Shown in pieces: positions 30,942 to 39,636 of a stretch of DNA of 55,807 nt (its first letter is position 1; the number at the start of each line of letters is the position of its first letter). The position numbers and the translations under genes are program-made. The stretch lies in assembly GCA_012270305.1 (NCBI GenBank), contig JAAXIO010000029.1, positions 1-55,807 on the forward strand, given 5' to 3'. The DNA comes from Candidatus Saccharimonadota bacterium. GTDB lineage: Bacteria; Patescibacteriota; Saccharimonadia; Saccharimonadales; Saccharimonadaceae. The notes beneath the pieces were generated by a model. That model was not told the origin of the DNA. It saw only the letters and a list, made by a program, of their open reading frames with translations, and ran no database searches.

Positions 30942-31466
30942 ATGGCAGACTTTAATCAAGTGCTAACACCCGGCTCTGTTGAAGACGGAACGGTGAATAC
31001 CGTAGTGGAGATACCGCAAGGTTCACGCTTAAAAGTAGAGTGGGACCGCGAGCGAGCTGCGTTTACGTTAGACCGAGTTGAGCCTGCAATTTTTGCAAAG
31101 CCGTGTAACTATGGATTCATTCCACAAACACTCGATGAAGACGGCGACGAGCTCGATACACTAATTATTTGCCCAGAACCGCTTGCAACCGGGGTTTGGC
31201 TTGAGGCGAAGATTATTGGCGTGATGAAGTTTGAGGATGATGGTGAAGTTGACGACAAGATCGTAGTGGTGCCAGCCGACAATCGTGACGATGACCGTAT
31301 AACTTCCTTAGAAGATATTCCGCAACTAGTCGCACAGCTTGAACACCACTTTACACATTACAAAGATTTAAAGAAGCCAGGCAGCACAATAGTAAAGGGT
31401 TGGGGCGGGGTTGAAGAAGCTCAGGCAGTGATCCGTGAGTGTGCCGAGCGCTGGAATAATAAGTAG
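30942..31466 (+). CDS. ppa: Inorganic pyrophosphatase
   Basis: A soluble family I pyrophosphatase of 174 residues. VVEIPQGSRLKVEWD, the YGFIPQTLDEDGDELDTLI signature with the metal-binding Asp triad, and VPADNRDDDRI are visible. The usual DGDPLDVLV reads DGDELDTLI, a conservative change. AAGGAG precedes the ATG and TATAAT lies at about 30898, so this gene has a leader of about 35 nt. Its stop overlaps the next start by one base. Confidence 0.96.
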   Translation: MADFNQVLTPGSVEDGTVNTVVEIPQGSRLKVEWDRERAAFTLDRVEPAIFAKPCNYGFIPQTLDEDGDELDTLIICPEPLATGVWLEAKIIGVMKFEDDGEVDDKIVVVPADNRDDDRITSLEDIPQLVAQLEHHFTHYKDLKKPGSTIVKGWGGVEEAQAVIRECAERWNNK

Positions 31467-31897
31467 TGCGCATACTCAATCTAGCCAAGGTAATAGTACG
31501 TCGGGGCAGTGACGGTAAATACTTGATGCTCCGTAGTTCAAAGTGGGAGGAGCGGCCAGACCGTTCTCAGAAACCCGACTTAGCTGGCGGTATGGTGGAG
31601 GCTGGTGAATCGATTGCCGCTGGTGCGGTGCGCGAGTTGAAAGAGGAGGCCGGGATTTCCGTACAGCCGAATCAGCTCGAATTAGTCTACACTGAAACGT
31701 TTCGTAGTGATATGGACGGCGCGTCAATCAATCGGTCAATCTTTTTTGTTGAAGTTAATGGTGATCCACAGGTGACGTTAAGTTGGGAGCACGAAGAATA
31801 TTGGTGGGCGAGCGCTTCGGAGTTGCAAGTCTTGGAAATCCGCGAGCCCTACCCTCAAATCTTTCACTACTTAGCGGACATTGGTCTGTTGCGTTAG
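31466..31897 (+). CDS. NUDIX hydrolase
   Basis: A 143-residue pyrophosphohydrolase. The NUDIX box is LAGGMVEAGESIAAGAVREL followed by KEEAGI. A Trp-rich C terminus (HEEYWWASASEL) is typical of the HEEYRWF-type subgroup. Start GTG 31466 overlaps the ppa stop. Pyrophosphatase next to NUDIX suggests clearing of nucleotide by-products; the substrate is unknown. It converges on the RelA/SpoT-like gene with a 4-nt overlap. Confidence 0.9.
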   Translation: MRILNLAKVIVRRGSDGKYLMLRSSKWEERPDRSQKPDLAGGMVEAGESIAAGAVRELKEEAGISVQPNQLELVYTETFRSDMDGASINRSIFFVEVNGDPQVTLSWEHEEYWWASASELQVLEIREPYPQIFHYLADIGLLR

Positions 31898-33411
31898 TGC
31901 TTTCGTCGTTTTAACCGGGCGCTCATATTACTAAAGAGCGCTCGTTTTTGACGACTCAGTTGCAATCTCAGTTTTTCTTTGGCGTGATTTGTTACTATGT
32001 AATCTTTCCACTCTGGTTTTGGCGAGGCGGTGTTGCTGGTTAAAATCTCTACTGTGTCACCGTGCTCAAGCTTGTAGCTGAATGGTTTCATGACACCGTT
32101 TACCTTAAATCCGCTAGCCCTAGCTGCAACATCGGAATGAATTCTAAAGGCAAAATCAAGCACATAGGCGCCGCGTGGTAAGTCCCAAATGTCTCCTTTG
32201 GGTGAGTACACGAAAATTCGATCATTAAAGAGGTTCATTCTAAAATTTTCCGCATCAAATTCTTGGTCGGAACCGGCTTGTGCGGCGGCTGTTTGTAGTT
32301 CTCGAATCCACGAAAGATTTTCGGGTAGTTCTGCTAGCGTACCTTTCTTATAGGCATCGGTTAACTTTGATTCATTGTAGTGAAAGCTAGCAGCGAGTCC
32401 ACGTTCTGCGTAGTCATGCATTTCCTGTGTGCGAACTTGAAATTCAACAATTTGACCAGATGATGTCTGTACGGTAGTGTGCAGACTTTGGTAGCCATTG
32501 CGTTTGGGTTGAGCGACGTAGTCTTTAATGCGATCGAATAATGGCGTATAGAGTTCGTGCAGCACACCAAGCACAAGGTAGCAGGTTGAAAGATCATCTA
32601 CGATAATACGCAGTGCAATTAAATCGTGCACTCGTGTAATGTCACCCTGAACGCGGTCTAGCTTTTTGAACAAACTGTAGGCACTTTTGATTCGCCCATC
32701 CATTTTGAATTCTATTTTTTCTTCGGTCAGCTTTGTTTTAACTTCACGTTCAACCTGCGTTAATTTACGTTGGCTGCGCTTCAAGTTGGCGTCCATGAGT
32801 GTTTTGGTTCGAGCAAAGTCCTTGGGCATCATATAGCGAAAACTAAGCTCTTCTAGTTGCACGCGCACTCGGCCCATATTAAGCCGATCAGCCAGTGGCG
32901 CAAAAACCTCCATTGTTTCACGCGCTATTTTCTTTCGTTTTTCTGGAGGCATGTGTTCGAGAGTGCGCATATTGTGCAAGCGATCAGCGAGCTTAATAAT
33001 GAGAACGCGAACATCCCGCCCCACAGCAATCATTAGCTTAGTGAGATTGTCTTTAGTGGCAGGCAGGTAGCTATCGAGACTGCGCATACCGCTACGGGCA
33101 CGTGATACTTTTGTAACGCCATCTACTAAAAAGGCAACGTCTTGACCGAATAATGACTCAATTGTTTCTAGTGTGAGGTCGGTATCTTCGACAGTGTCAT
33201 GAAGCACCCCTGCTAAAACTGTATCGATATCAAGCTCCCATTCTACAAGTGTTGCAGCAACGCTGAGTGGGTGAATTATATAGGCTTCGCCACTTTTTCT
33301 TTTCTGCCCCTCATGGGCATTCGTCGCCACATCAATTGCATGCTCAAGTTCCAAGAGTTGATCTTGAGTATAGTGTGGTGCTGCGGATGTAAGTAATTGC
33401 TGTTTATTCAC
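31894..33411 (-). CDS. RelA/SpoT-family (p)ppGpp synthetase/hydrolase, short form
   Basis: A 505-residue stringent-response enzyme. The hydrolase HD domain is intact (YIIHPLSVAATL, LLHDTVEDT-like AGVLHDTVEDTD, IKLADRLHNMRTL). The synthetase domain has GRIKSAYSLFKK, RVHDLIALRIIV and NGYQSLHTTV. A TGS domain (IFVYSPKGDIWDLPRGAYVL) follows, then the protein ends; the helical, zinc-finger and ACT domains of full-length RelA/SpoT are missing. With an intact HDxxED it should both make and degrade (p)ppGpp. Confidence 0.95.
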   Translation of the reverse strand: MNKQQLLTSAAPHYTQDQLLELEHAIDVATNAHEGQKRKSGEAYIIHPLSVAATLVEWELDIDTVLAGVLHDTVEDTDLTLETIESLFGQDVAFLVDGVTKVSRARSGMRSLDSYLPATKDNLTKLMIAVGRDVRVLIIKLADRLHNMRTLEHMPPEKRKKIARETMEVFAPLADRLNMGRVRVQLEELSFRYMMPKDFARTKTLMDANLKRSQRKLTQVEREVKTKLTEEKIEFKMDGRIKSAYSLFKKLDRVQGDITRVHDLIALRIIVDDLSTCYLVLGVLHELYTPLFDRIKDYVAQPKRNGYQSLHTTVQTSSGQIVEFQVRTQEMHDYAERGLAASFHYNESKLTDAYKKGTLAELPENLSWIRELQTAAAQAGSDQEFDAENFRMNLFNDRIFVYSPKGDIWDLPRGAYVLDFAFRIHSDVAARASGFKVNGVMKPFSYKLEHGDTVEILTSNTASPKPEWKDYIVTNHAKEKLRLQLSRQKRALFSNMSARLKRRKH

Positions 33412-33512
33412 TACTGTTAGTATAGCAAAACAACCAACCTTGAAGTGACGTGACCTGCACGGTGCTGTATACTAGCAGTAACCATAAGGGGTAAGGCAAA
33501 ATAAGGAGAATC

Positions 33513-34523
33513 ATGGCGACAAAACTGGCAATTAACGGATTTGGACGAATTGGACGAAACGCTTTTAAAATTGCGTTTGAACGAAGCGACCTTGAGATTG
33601 TTGCAATCAACGACTTAACCGACAACAAAACATTAGCGTACCTACTGAAGCATGATAGTAACTATGGCACCTACGGCCACGAGGTAACGCATACCGACAA
33701 CGGCATTGTTGTTGATGGCAAAGAAATAAAAGTACTTGCAGAAAAAGACCCGGCTGCACTGCCATGGGCGGCACTTGGTATCGATATGGTGATTGAGTCT
33801 ACAGGATTCTTTACCGATAAAGAAGGCGCCGGTAAACACATTGAAGCTGGTGCAAAGCGTGTTGTGATTAGCGGCCCGACTAAATCGGACGGCGTGGATA
33901 CGATCGTACTCGGTGCCAACGACGATAAGATTGAAGGTGCAACAGAAGTTATCTCTAACGCTAGTTGCACAACCAACTCACTCGGTGCTGTTATGGCAAT
34001 TTTGGATGCTGAGTTTGGCGTACAAAAAAGTATGCTCACAACGGTGCATAGCTACACCGCCAGCCAAGCTATTCAAGATGCGCCAAAGAAAGACCCTCGC
34101 GAGGGGCGCAATGCGGCTGAAAATATCGTACCTACCAGCACAGGTGCGGCAATTGCGGTAACGAAAACCCTGCCACAACTTGAAGGTAAGTTCGACGGCA
34201 TTAGTATGCGCGTGCCTACGCCGGTTGTTTCAATCAGCGACGTAACTGCAGTACTCAATAAGAATGTTACAGTCCAAGAGCTGAACGATGCATTTATAAA
34301 GGCTGCTAAAGAACCGTACTACCAAGGCATTTTAGGAGTTAGTGATGAGCCACTTGTAAGCCGCGACTACATCGGTAATAGCAACTCAGGTACGGTAGAC
34401 CTTGAGCTCACTCGTGTAGTAGACGGAAACCTTGTTAAGGTGTGTGTTTGGTATGACAACGAATGGGGTTACAGTAACCGCTTAGTTGAGTTAGTTGCTG
34501 ACGTAGCAAAAGCAATAAAGTAA
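33513..34523 (+). CDS. gapA: Glyceraldehyde-3-phosphate dehydrogenase
   Basis: The glycolytic phosphorylating GAPDH, 336 residues. The NAD-binding INGFGRIGRNAFK starts the protein, the catalytic Cys is in SNASCTTNSLG (about residue 152), and VPTPVVSISDV and WYDNEWGYSNR are typical. AAGGAG lies 6-7 nt before the ATG. It stands alone between relA/spoT and a hairpin-rich gap, divergent from the former. Confidence 0.97.
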   Translation: MATKLAINGFGRIGRNAFKIAFERSDLEIVAINDLTDNKTLAYLLKHDSNYGTYGHEVTHTDNGIVVDGKEIKVLAEKDPAALPWAALGIDMVIESTGFFTDKEGAGKHIEAGAKRVVISGPTKSDGVDTIVLGANDDKIEGATEVISNASCTTNSLGAVMAILDAEFGVQKSMLTTVHSYTASQAIQDAPKKDPREGRNAAENIVPTSTGAAIAVTKTLPQLEGKFDGISMRVPTPVVSISDVTAVLNKNVTVQELNDAFIKAAKEPYYQGILGVSDEPLVSRDYIGNSNSGTVDLELTRVVDGNLVKVCVWYDNEWGYSNRLVELVADVAKAIK

Positions 34524-34562
34524 ACATGAAACTACCATTTTGGTAGCTAGCAATTAATTCTT

Positions 34563-34592
34563 ACCGGCCCGGGAGGCACTCTCTGGGCCGGT
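34563..34592 (+). terminator. GC-rich hairpin after gapA
   Basis: ACCGGCCC (34563-34570) pairs with GGGCCGGT (34585-34592), with an inner GGAG/CTCT pairing; CTACC/GGTAG just upstream (about 34532-34546) is another small hairpin. There is no long T-run, so termination may be partial. Confidence 0.55.
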
Positions 34593-34726
34593 TATGCGTT
34601 ACGAGCAATATTTGTTTAATTTGGATATATAGCGACACTGTGCTGGTGTACGGGTTTTAGTAAGTTCGAGACTGTGGCATACTACTGGTTACGCTTCGCT
34701 TTATTAGATGTGTCAGTGTTAACGGC

Positions 34727-34755
34727 TTTACACGTATCGTTATCCCGCTTATACT
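34727..34755 (+). promoter_or_regulatory. Promoter of the rpiB operon
   Basis: TTTACA (34727-34732) and TATACT (34750-34755) have a 17-nt spacer. The ATG at 34765 is 9 nt from the -10, so the leader would be only a few bases long. Confidence 0.7.
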
Positions 34756-34764
34756 TGAACTAAT

Positions 34765-35214
34765 ATGAAAATTTACCTCGGTGCCGATCATCAAGGCTTC
34801 CACATGAAAGAAGACGTGTTCGCGTACTTGGCGAAGCACGGCTATGACGTAGAAGATGTTGGCGGGAAAATACTAGACCCTAATGATGATTTTCCGGATT
34901 TTGCTCAACTTGCGGCTACCAAAGTGATTGGCGAAACCGATAAAGACCCGCGTGCCATTCTGATTTGTGGCGGGGGTCAGGGTGTTGCAATGGCTGCAAA
35001 TCGCTTTAGGGGGATTCGTGCCGCGGTGATTTGGGATGCGTATGAAGCAAAGATGACGCGGTACGATAATGATAGTAACGTACTCTGCTTACCGGCGCGT
35101 ATTTTACAAGATAATAAAGAAGCATGGCAGGGCATTATTGAAACATGGCTGAATACTCAGTTTGCTGGTGCTGCCAGATTTAGGCGTCGTAACGCACAGA
35201 TTGATGAGTTTTAA
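34765..35214 (+). CDS. rpiB: Ribose-5-phosphate isomerase B
   Basis: Interconverts ribose 5-phosphate and ribulose 5-phosphate. The 149 residues start KIYLGADHQGFHMKE, the substrate-binding start of the RpiB/LacAB family. The usual CGTGxGMSIAAN loop reads CGGGQGVAMAANR, an unusual Gly for Thr. The final 15 residues are basic. This is the first gene of a seven-gene sugar-phosphate operon that runs to 41145 with gaps of -8 to +25 nt. Confidence 0.93.
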   Translation: MKIYLGADHQGFHMKEDVFAYLAKHGYDVEDVGGKILDPNDDFPDFAQLAATKVIGETDKDPRAILICGGGQGVAMAANRFRGIRAAVIWDAYEAKMTRYDNDSNVLCLPARILQDNKEAWQGIIETWLNTQFAGAARFRRRNAQIDEF

Positions 35215-35222
35215 TAAGCACT

Positions 35223-35870
35223 ATGGCAACAGCAATTGCACCGTGCATTACGGTAGAAACAACTGACCAATATAAGCAGTCGATGGAGCGAATTCATACC
35301 TTTGCTAACAGGGTGCATATTGATATCTCAGATGGTGACTTCGCCCCTACATTTTTACTGGAACCCAATCAATTGTGGTGGCCCCAGGGTTGGCATGCAG
35401 ATATTCATGCTATGGTAGCCAGGCCGTCCGAATATGTAGACCAGTTGACCGCATTAAAGGCGGATTTAATTACATTTCACGCTGAAGTTGAAGAGGATTT
35501 GCTGCCGGTACTTCAAAAGATTAAGTCTGCTGGCATTAAGGCAGGTGTTGCCTTGCAACGCCCAACCGTACCTCTGTCGGTTGCGCCGTATATCCAAGCA
35601 GCTGATCATGTAATGATTTTTAGCGGTGACTTAGGTCATTACGGCGGTACGGCTAGTCTCATGCAACTTGAAAAAGTTCGACTTATCCGAGCGATTAAAT
35701 CTGATGTTGAAATTGGCTGGGATGGCGGCGTAAGCGTTGAAAATGCGTTTGGTCTAGCTCAGGGCGGAGTGGATGTACTAAACGTTGGGGGTGCGATTGC
35801 TAATAGCCAAGACCCAGCCGCTACATACAACGCGATGCTTGCCGAAATCAACAAGCACGGTGTGATATAA
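35223..35870 (+). CDS. rpe: Ribulose-phosphate 3-epimerase
   Basis: A TIM-barrel enzyme of 215 residues converting ribulose 5-phosphate into xylulose 5-phosphate. VHIDISDGDFAP has the metal-binding Asp of the family (HxDxMDG), DIHAMVARPSEYV corresponds to DxHLMVxxP, and WDGGVSVENAFGLAQGGVDV to the phosphate-binding DGGI segment. It is somewhat divergent, with Ile for the usual Met in the first motif, but operon context supports the call. Confidence 0.9.
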   Translation: MATAIAPCITVETTDQYKQSMERIHTFANRVHIDISDGDFAPTFLLEPNQLWWPQGWHADIHAMVARPSEYVDQLTALKADLITFHAEVEEDLLPVLQKIKSAGIKAGVALQRPTVPLSVAPYIQAADHVMIFSGDLGHYGGTASLMQLEKVRLIRAIKSDVEIGWDGGVSVENAFGLAQGGVDVLNVGGAIANSQDPAATYNAMLAEINKHGVI

Positions 35871-35895
35871 CCATAAGCATGCTACAATGGCTGTA

Positions 35896-36765
35896 ATGAG
35901 TGGGCATCTTACAAATAAGCAAATTGAAGACAAAGCGAGCGTTATTCGCCGCGATATTATATCAATGCTCGAAGCTGCCGGCAGCGGGCACTCTGCTGGA
36001 CCGTTGGGGCTTAGCGACCTAGTAGCAACATTGTACTTCGGTGCTATGAACTACAACGCAAAAGAACCTGATTGGGAAGAGCGTGACTATTTTTTCCTAT
36101 CAAACGGGCACTGTGTACCAGTGCAGTATGCGGCGATGGCCGAGGCAGGGTATTTTGATAAGAAAGAACTACTAACACTACGGAAGTACGGAAGTCGATT
36201 GCAAGGGCACCCGGAGCGTACGCGCTTGCCAGGCCTCGAAAACACGAGTGGGCCGCTAGGCAGCGGCTTGAGTCAGGCAGCTGGTGTGGCTTATAGTTTG
36301 CAATACCTCGATGATCAAGCCCATCGATTTGTCTATTGTATTACTGGAGACGGCGAACTAAATGAAGGTAACATTTGGGAGGCTGCTATGTTTGCCGGAA
36401 AATACAAATTAAGTCAGCTTATTACGTTTATTGATCGAAATAACATTCAGATTGATGGCAATACAGAAGACGTTATGCCGCTCGAAGACCTGCGCGGAAA
36501 GTGGCAAAGTTTTGGCTGGCACGTGCAGGAGATTGACGGTCATAATGTAGAAAGCATCCTTGACGCTATTGGCATGGCAAAGGCAATTACGAATCGCCCT
36601 AGTGTCATCATTACCCATACTATTCCTGGTAAGGGTGTTGATTTTATGGAATACGACTATCGATGGCACGGGATGCCGCCAAACCACGATCAGGCTAAAC
36701 TAGCCTTAGCAGAACTACGTAGTTTACGGGGAAAAATTTCTCACGAGGGGCAAAAGCATGAGTAA
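35896..36765 (+). CDS. Transketolase, N-terminal subunit
   Basis: The thiamine-diphosphate-binding half of a split transketolase, 289 residues. GSGHSAGPLGLSDLVATLYF, SNGHCVPVQYA and the TPP motif GDGELNEGNIWEAAMFA with NNIQIDG are visible. TACAAT (35883-35888) contains the ATG at 35887, so translation must start at ATG 35896, 7 nt after the box. It overlaps the C-terminal subunit by 8 nt. Together they transfer two-carbon units in the non-oxidative pentose phosphate pathway. Confidence 0.95.
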   Translation: MSGHLTNKQIEDKASVIRRDIISMLEAAGSGHSAGPLGLSDLVATLYFGAMNYNAKEPDWEERDYFFLSNGHCVPVQYAAMAEAGYFDKKELLTLRKYGSRLQGHPERTRLPGLENTSGPLGSGLSQAAGVAYSLQYLDDQAHRFVYCITGDGELNEGNIWEAAMFAGKYKLSQLITFIDRNNIQIDGNTEDVMPLEDLRGKWQSFGWHVQEIDGHNVESILDAIGMAKAITNRPSVIITHTIPGKGVDFMEYDYRWHGMPPNHDQAKLALAELRSLRGKISHEGQKHE

Positions 36766-37738
36766 ATACGAACTTGATAAAGCTGTGCTCACAAAGAAGC
36801 AGCTGGTTGAACCCACAAGAGCTGGATTTGGACGTGGGCTAAAAAAAGCCGGCGAACTTGATGAGTCGGTGGTGGCACTATGCGCCGACTTAACAGAGAG
36901 CGTACAAATGCATTTATTCCGTGAAGCATTTCCAAAACGGTTCATTGAAGTAGGTGTAGCTGAACAAAACCTAGTAACAGTTGCTAGTGGGCTGGCGCGG
37001 GCTGGAAAAATTCCGTTTACCGCAAGTTACGCTGCGTTTAGCCCAGGGCGAAACTGGGAGCAAATTAAAACAACTGCCGCACTGAATGATCAGCCAGTAA
37101 AAATAGTTGGTGGCCATGCGGGGCTATACACCGGGCCAGATGGGGCAACTCACCAAATGTTAGAGGATATTGCACTGATGCGTGTAATGCCGAACATGGT
37201 AGTAGTGGCGCCAGGTGATAGTATCGAAGCTGAGAAAGCTACGATCGCACTTGCTAGCAACGGTAAGCCGAGCTATTTACGTCTGTCGCGAGATAAAACA
37301 CCGATATTCAGTACCGCACAGTCACCATTCGAAATTGGTAAAGCCTACGTGCTTCGGCCAGGTAAACACGTAAGCTTATTTGGTACGGGAACGATGACAT
37401 ATGAATTACTAGTTGCGGCAAAATTGTTAGCAAAAAATGGGGTAGATGCCGAAGTGGTACATGTGCCGACAATTAAACCACTGGATAACGAGACGGTTTT
37501 GGCTAGCTTGCGTAAAACGAAGTGTGGCGTAACTGTTGAAGAAGCCCAGATTGCTGGGGGGCTTGGCGGTGCAATAACTGAGCTCGCTTCAGAACATCTG
37601 CCTGTGCCAATAAAGCGACTTGGTGTTGAGGATCGTTACGGCGAGTCTGGTACGCCGCGTGAAGTCGTAGAGGCGTTCGGCCTTGATGGCGAAAGTCTAG
37701 CGACAAAAATTGGACAATTTATGATGCAGGTAGCCTAA
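36758..37738 (+). CDS. Transketolase, C-terminal subunit
   Basis: The pyrimidine-binding and C-terminal domains of the split enzyme, 326 residues. VALCADLTESVQMHLFREAF, IEVGVAEQNLVTVASGLA with the conserved Glu that activates thiamine, and GHAGLYTGPDGATHQ are characteristic. The C-terminal domain has SLFGTGTMTYE and GGLGGAITELASEHL. The similar DXS family has the same layout, but split pairs next to rpe and rpiB are transketolases. Confidence 0.94.
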   Translation: MSKYELDKAVLTKKQLVEPTRAGFGRGLKKAGELDESVVALCADLTESVQMHLFREAFPKRFIEVGVAEQNLVTVASGLARAGKIPFTASYAAFSPGRNWEQIKTTAALNDQPVKIVGGHAGLYTGPDGATHQMLEDIALMRVMPNMVVVAPGDSIEAEKATIALASNGKPSYLRLSRDKTPIFSTAQSPFEIGKAYVLRPGKHVSLFGTGTMTYELLVAAKLLAKNGVDAEVVHVPTIKPLDNETVLASLRKTKCGVTVEEAQIAGGLGGAITELASEHLPVPIKRLGVEDRYGESGTPREVVEAFGLDGESLATKIGQFMMQVA

Positions 37739-37748
37739 AGGAGAATAC

Positions 37749-38660
37749 ATGAGCCACAGCATACGACAAATTCGAGATAACACAACACGTGCCCGTCATT
37801 TGATGCAACGTACACGCCAGCAAGGGTTCGCCGTTGGTGCGTTCAATATAGATAACCAAGAAACGCTCATTGCAATTGCTCGAGCCGCTCAGAAGCTCCA
37901 TTCGCCTGTACTTGTTGAAGTGAGTGACGGTGAAGTAGAGGCCTTGGGTCTCGAAAATGTACGAGACATGGTTGATAATTACAAAGAAGAATATGGCATA
38001 GAAATGTATATCAATCTCGACCATAGTCCAACAGTTGAAGGCTGTAAACGTGCGATCGATGCAGGCTATGAATTTATTCACATTGATATCTCACAAGCAA
38101 ATCATGATGCAAGTGAAGAAGAAATTATTGCAAAAACAAAAGAAGTGGTTGAATACGCTAAGTTTACTGGGGCGCTAGTAGAAAGCGAGCCACACTATTT
38201 TGGTGGTTCATCGAACCTGCACGAAGAAGATATTAATTACGATGAGATTAAAAAGACGTTTAGTACACCTGATGGTGCTCGCTCGTTTATTGATGCAACG
38301 GGCATTGATACGTTTGCAGCCGCAGTTGGTAATTTACACGGTAAATATCCAGTACCAAAAGAGCTAGACCTGGCACTACTTTCAGCAATTCGTGATGCAA
38401 TCGGCTGCCAAATTTCACTGCACGGTGGTTCTGGTACGCCGCTCCACTATTTTGAAGAGGCGGCAAAAATAGGCGTATCAAAGATTAACATCAACAGCGA
38501 CATGCGTTATGTATTCCGAACTACGCTTGAAAAAGTACTAGCCGACAATCCTAAAGAGTACGCAGTGGTTAAGCTAATGCCAACGGTGTATGAGGCTGTG
38601 CAAGCAGTAGTAGAAGAAAAGATAAATGCCTTTGGTTCAATGAATAAGGCGGTAAATTAG
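37749..38660 (+). CDS. Fructose-bisphosphate aldolase, class II
   Basis: A zinc-dependent aldolase of 303 residues cleaving fructose 1,6-bisphosphate. FAVGAFNIDNQETLIAI, INLDHSPTVEGC with the catalytic Asp and first zinc His, ALVESEPHYFGG, VGNLHGKYPVP (zinc His), LHGGSGTP (zinc His) and KININSDMR are all in order. The related tagatose-bisphosphate aldolases cannot be fully excluded. AGGAG precedes the ATG by 7 nt. Confidence 0.95.
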   Translation: MSHSIRQIRDNTTRARHLMQRTRQQGFAVGAFNIDNQETLIAIARAAQKLHSPVLVEVSDGEVEALGLENVRDMVDNYKEEYGIEMYINLDHSPTVEGCKRAIDAGYEFIHIDISQANHDASEEEIIAKTKEVVEYAKFTGALVESEPHYFGGSSNLHEEDINYDEIKKTFSTPDGARSFIDATGIDTFAAAVGNLHGKYPVPKELDLALLSAIRDAIGCQISLHGGSGTPLHYFEEAAKIGVSKININSDMRYVFRTTLEKVLADNPKEYAVVKLMPTVYEAVQAVVEEKINAFGSMNKAVN

Positions 38661-38665
38661 TAACT

Positions 38666-39634
38666 ATGGCGCAAGTGACACCAAAAGTAATCGCAATCGG
38701 TAAAGCCACGCAAGATGTGTTTTTGCGGAGTGATGAATTCGATCCAACAATTCAAGGTGATGTAGCCTATGAACAGTTACCACTCGGTGCAAAATTAGAA
38801 GTACAAGATTTGCTGTTTTCAACTGGCGGTAATGCAACGAATGTAGCGGTGACGATCGCACGTCAGGGCCTGCATAGTGAGTACCTATGGGTACTCGGTG
38901 AAGATATGGCATCTGGTTCAATTTTAAGAGAACTCGACCATGAAGGGGTTGATACGAGCGGCGTCGTTCAATCACCTGATATGCAAGCTGGCTACGGTAC
39001 GATTTTACTAGCGCCGACTGGCGAGCGTACGATTTTGAGTTATCACGGCGTGGGGCCGAAGCCCGGAGACCGTCACCTCGACCTTACGCGTATCAAAGGC
39101 GCAGACTGGGTATATCCGTCTGCCTTACATTCCATTGAGCTATTAAATGAGGTTATCTCACTTGCTGCTGAGCATGGTGCCAAAGTGATGTTTAACCCTG
39201 ATAGCAAGGAACTGGAACAGCCAGATAAACTCCGTCCGCTGCTCGAAGATGTTGAAGTGCTATGTGTGAACAAAGATGAAGCTAAGCTGCTGGTCGAAGG
39301 TGAAAATAGCGAAGAGTTAGTGCGCCATTTACTTAATTTCGTACCGGTAGCAATTGTAAGCGACGGTCCAAATGGAGTGGTAGCTAGTGATGGTAAGACA
39401 ATCATAACGGCTGGTATGTATGAAGACGTTACGGTGGTTGATCGCTTGGGTGCTGGAGACGCTTTTGCGAGTGGATTCTTGAGTCAATGGGCTGTAGGTA
39501 AGAGTCTAAAAGAGGCTATTGTTTTTGCAAGTGCAAACTCAACCTCGGTTGTAACGAAAGTTGGGGCAAAAGACGGGATTTTGCATCAAGGTGTTAATTT
39601 ACATGAAATGCCACTAGAGGAAAAAGCGCTGTAA
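38666..39634 (+). CDS. PfkB-family sugar kinase (candidate phosphofructokinase)
   Basis: A ribokinase-fold kinase of 322 residues. The N-terminal glycine signature is FSTGGNATNVAVTIARQG and the C-terminal catalytic signature DRLGAGDAFASGFLSQW carries the base Asp. It lies 5 nt after the aldolase gene. No PfkA-type enzyme is in the window, so this or the next gene may phosphorylate fructose 6-phosphate, as E. coli PfkB does. Substrate assignment rests on context only. Confidence 0.88.
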   Translation: MAQVTPKVIAIGKATQDVFLRSDEFDPTIQGDVAYEQLPLGAKLEVQDLLFSTGGNATNVAVTIARQGLHSEYLWVLGEDMASGSILRELDHEGVDTSGVVQSPDMQAGYGTILLAPTGERTILSYHGVGPKPGDRHLDLTRIKGADWVYPSALHSIELLNEVISLAAEHGAKVMFNPDSKELEQPDKLRPLLEDVEVLCVNKDEAKLLVEGENSEELVRHLLNFVPVAIVSDGPNGVVASDGKTIITAGMYEDVTVVDRLGAGDAFASGFLSQWAVGKSLKEAIVFASANSTSVVTKVGAKDGILHQGVNLHEMPLEEKAL

Positions 39635-39636
39635 CT

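Noticed and set aside
34059-34069. CCAGCCAAGCT in gapA as a right-hand attachment site matching the tRNA-Gln end
   Set aside because: It encodes the conserved Ala-Ser-Gln-Ala part of GAPDH and lies far from any element gene; the match is chance.
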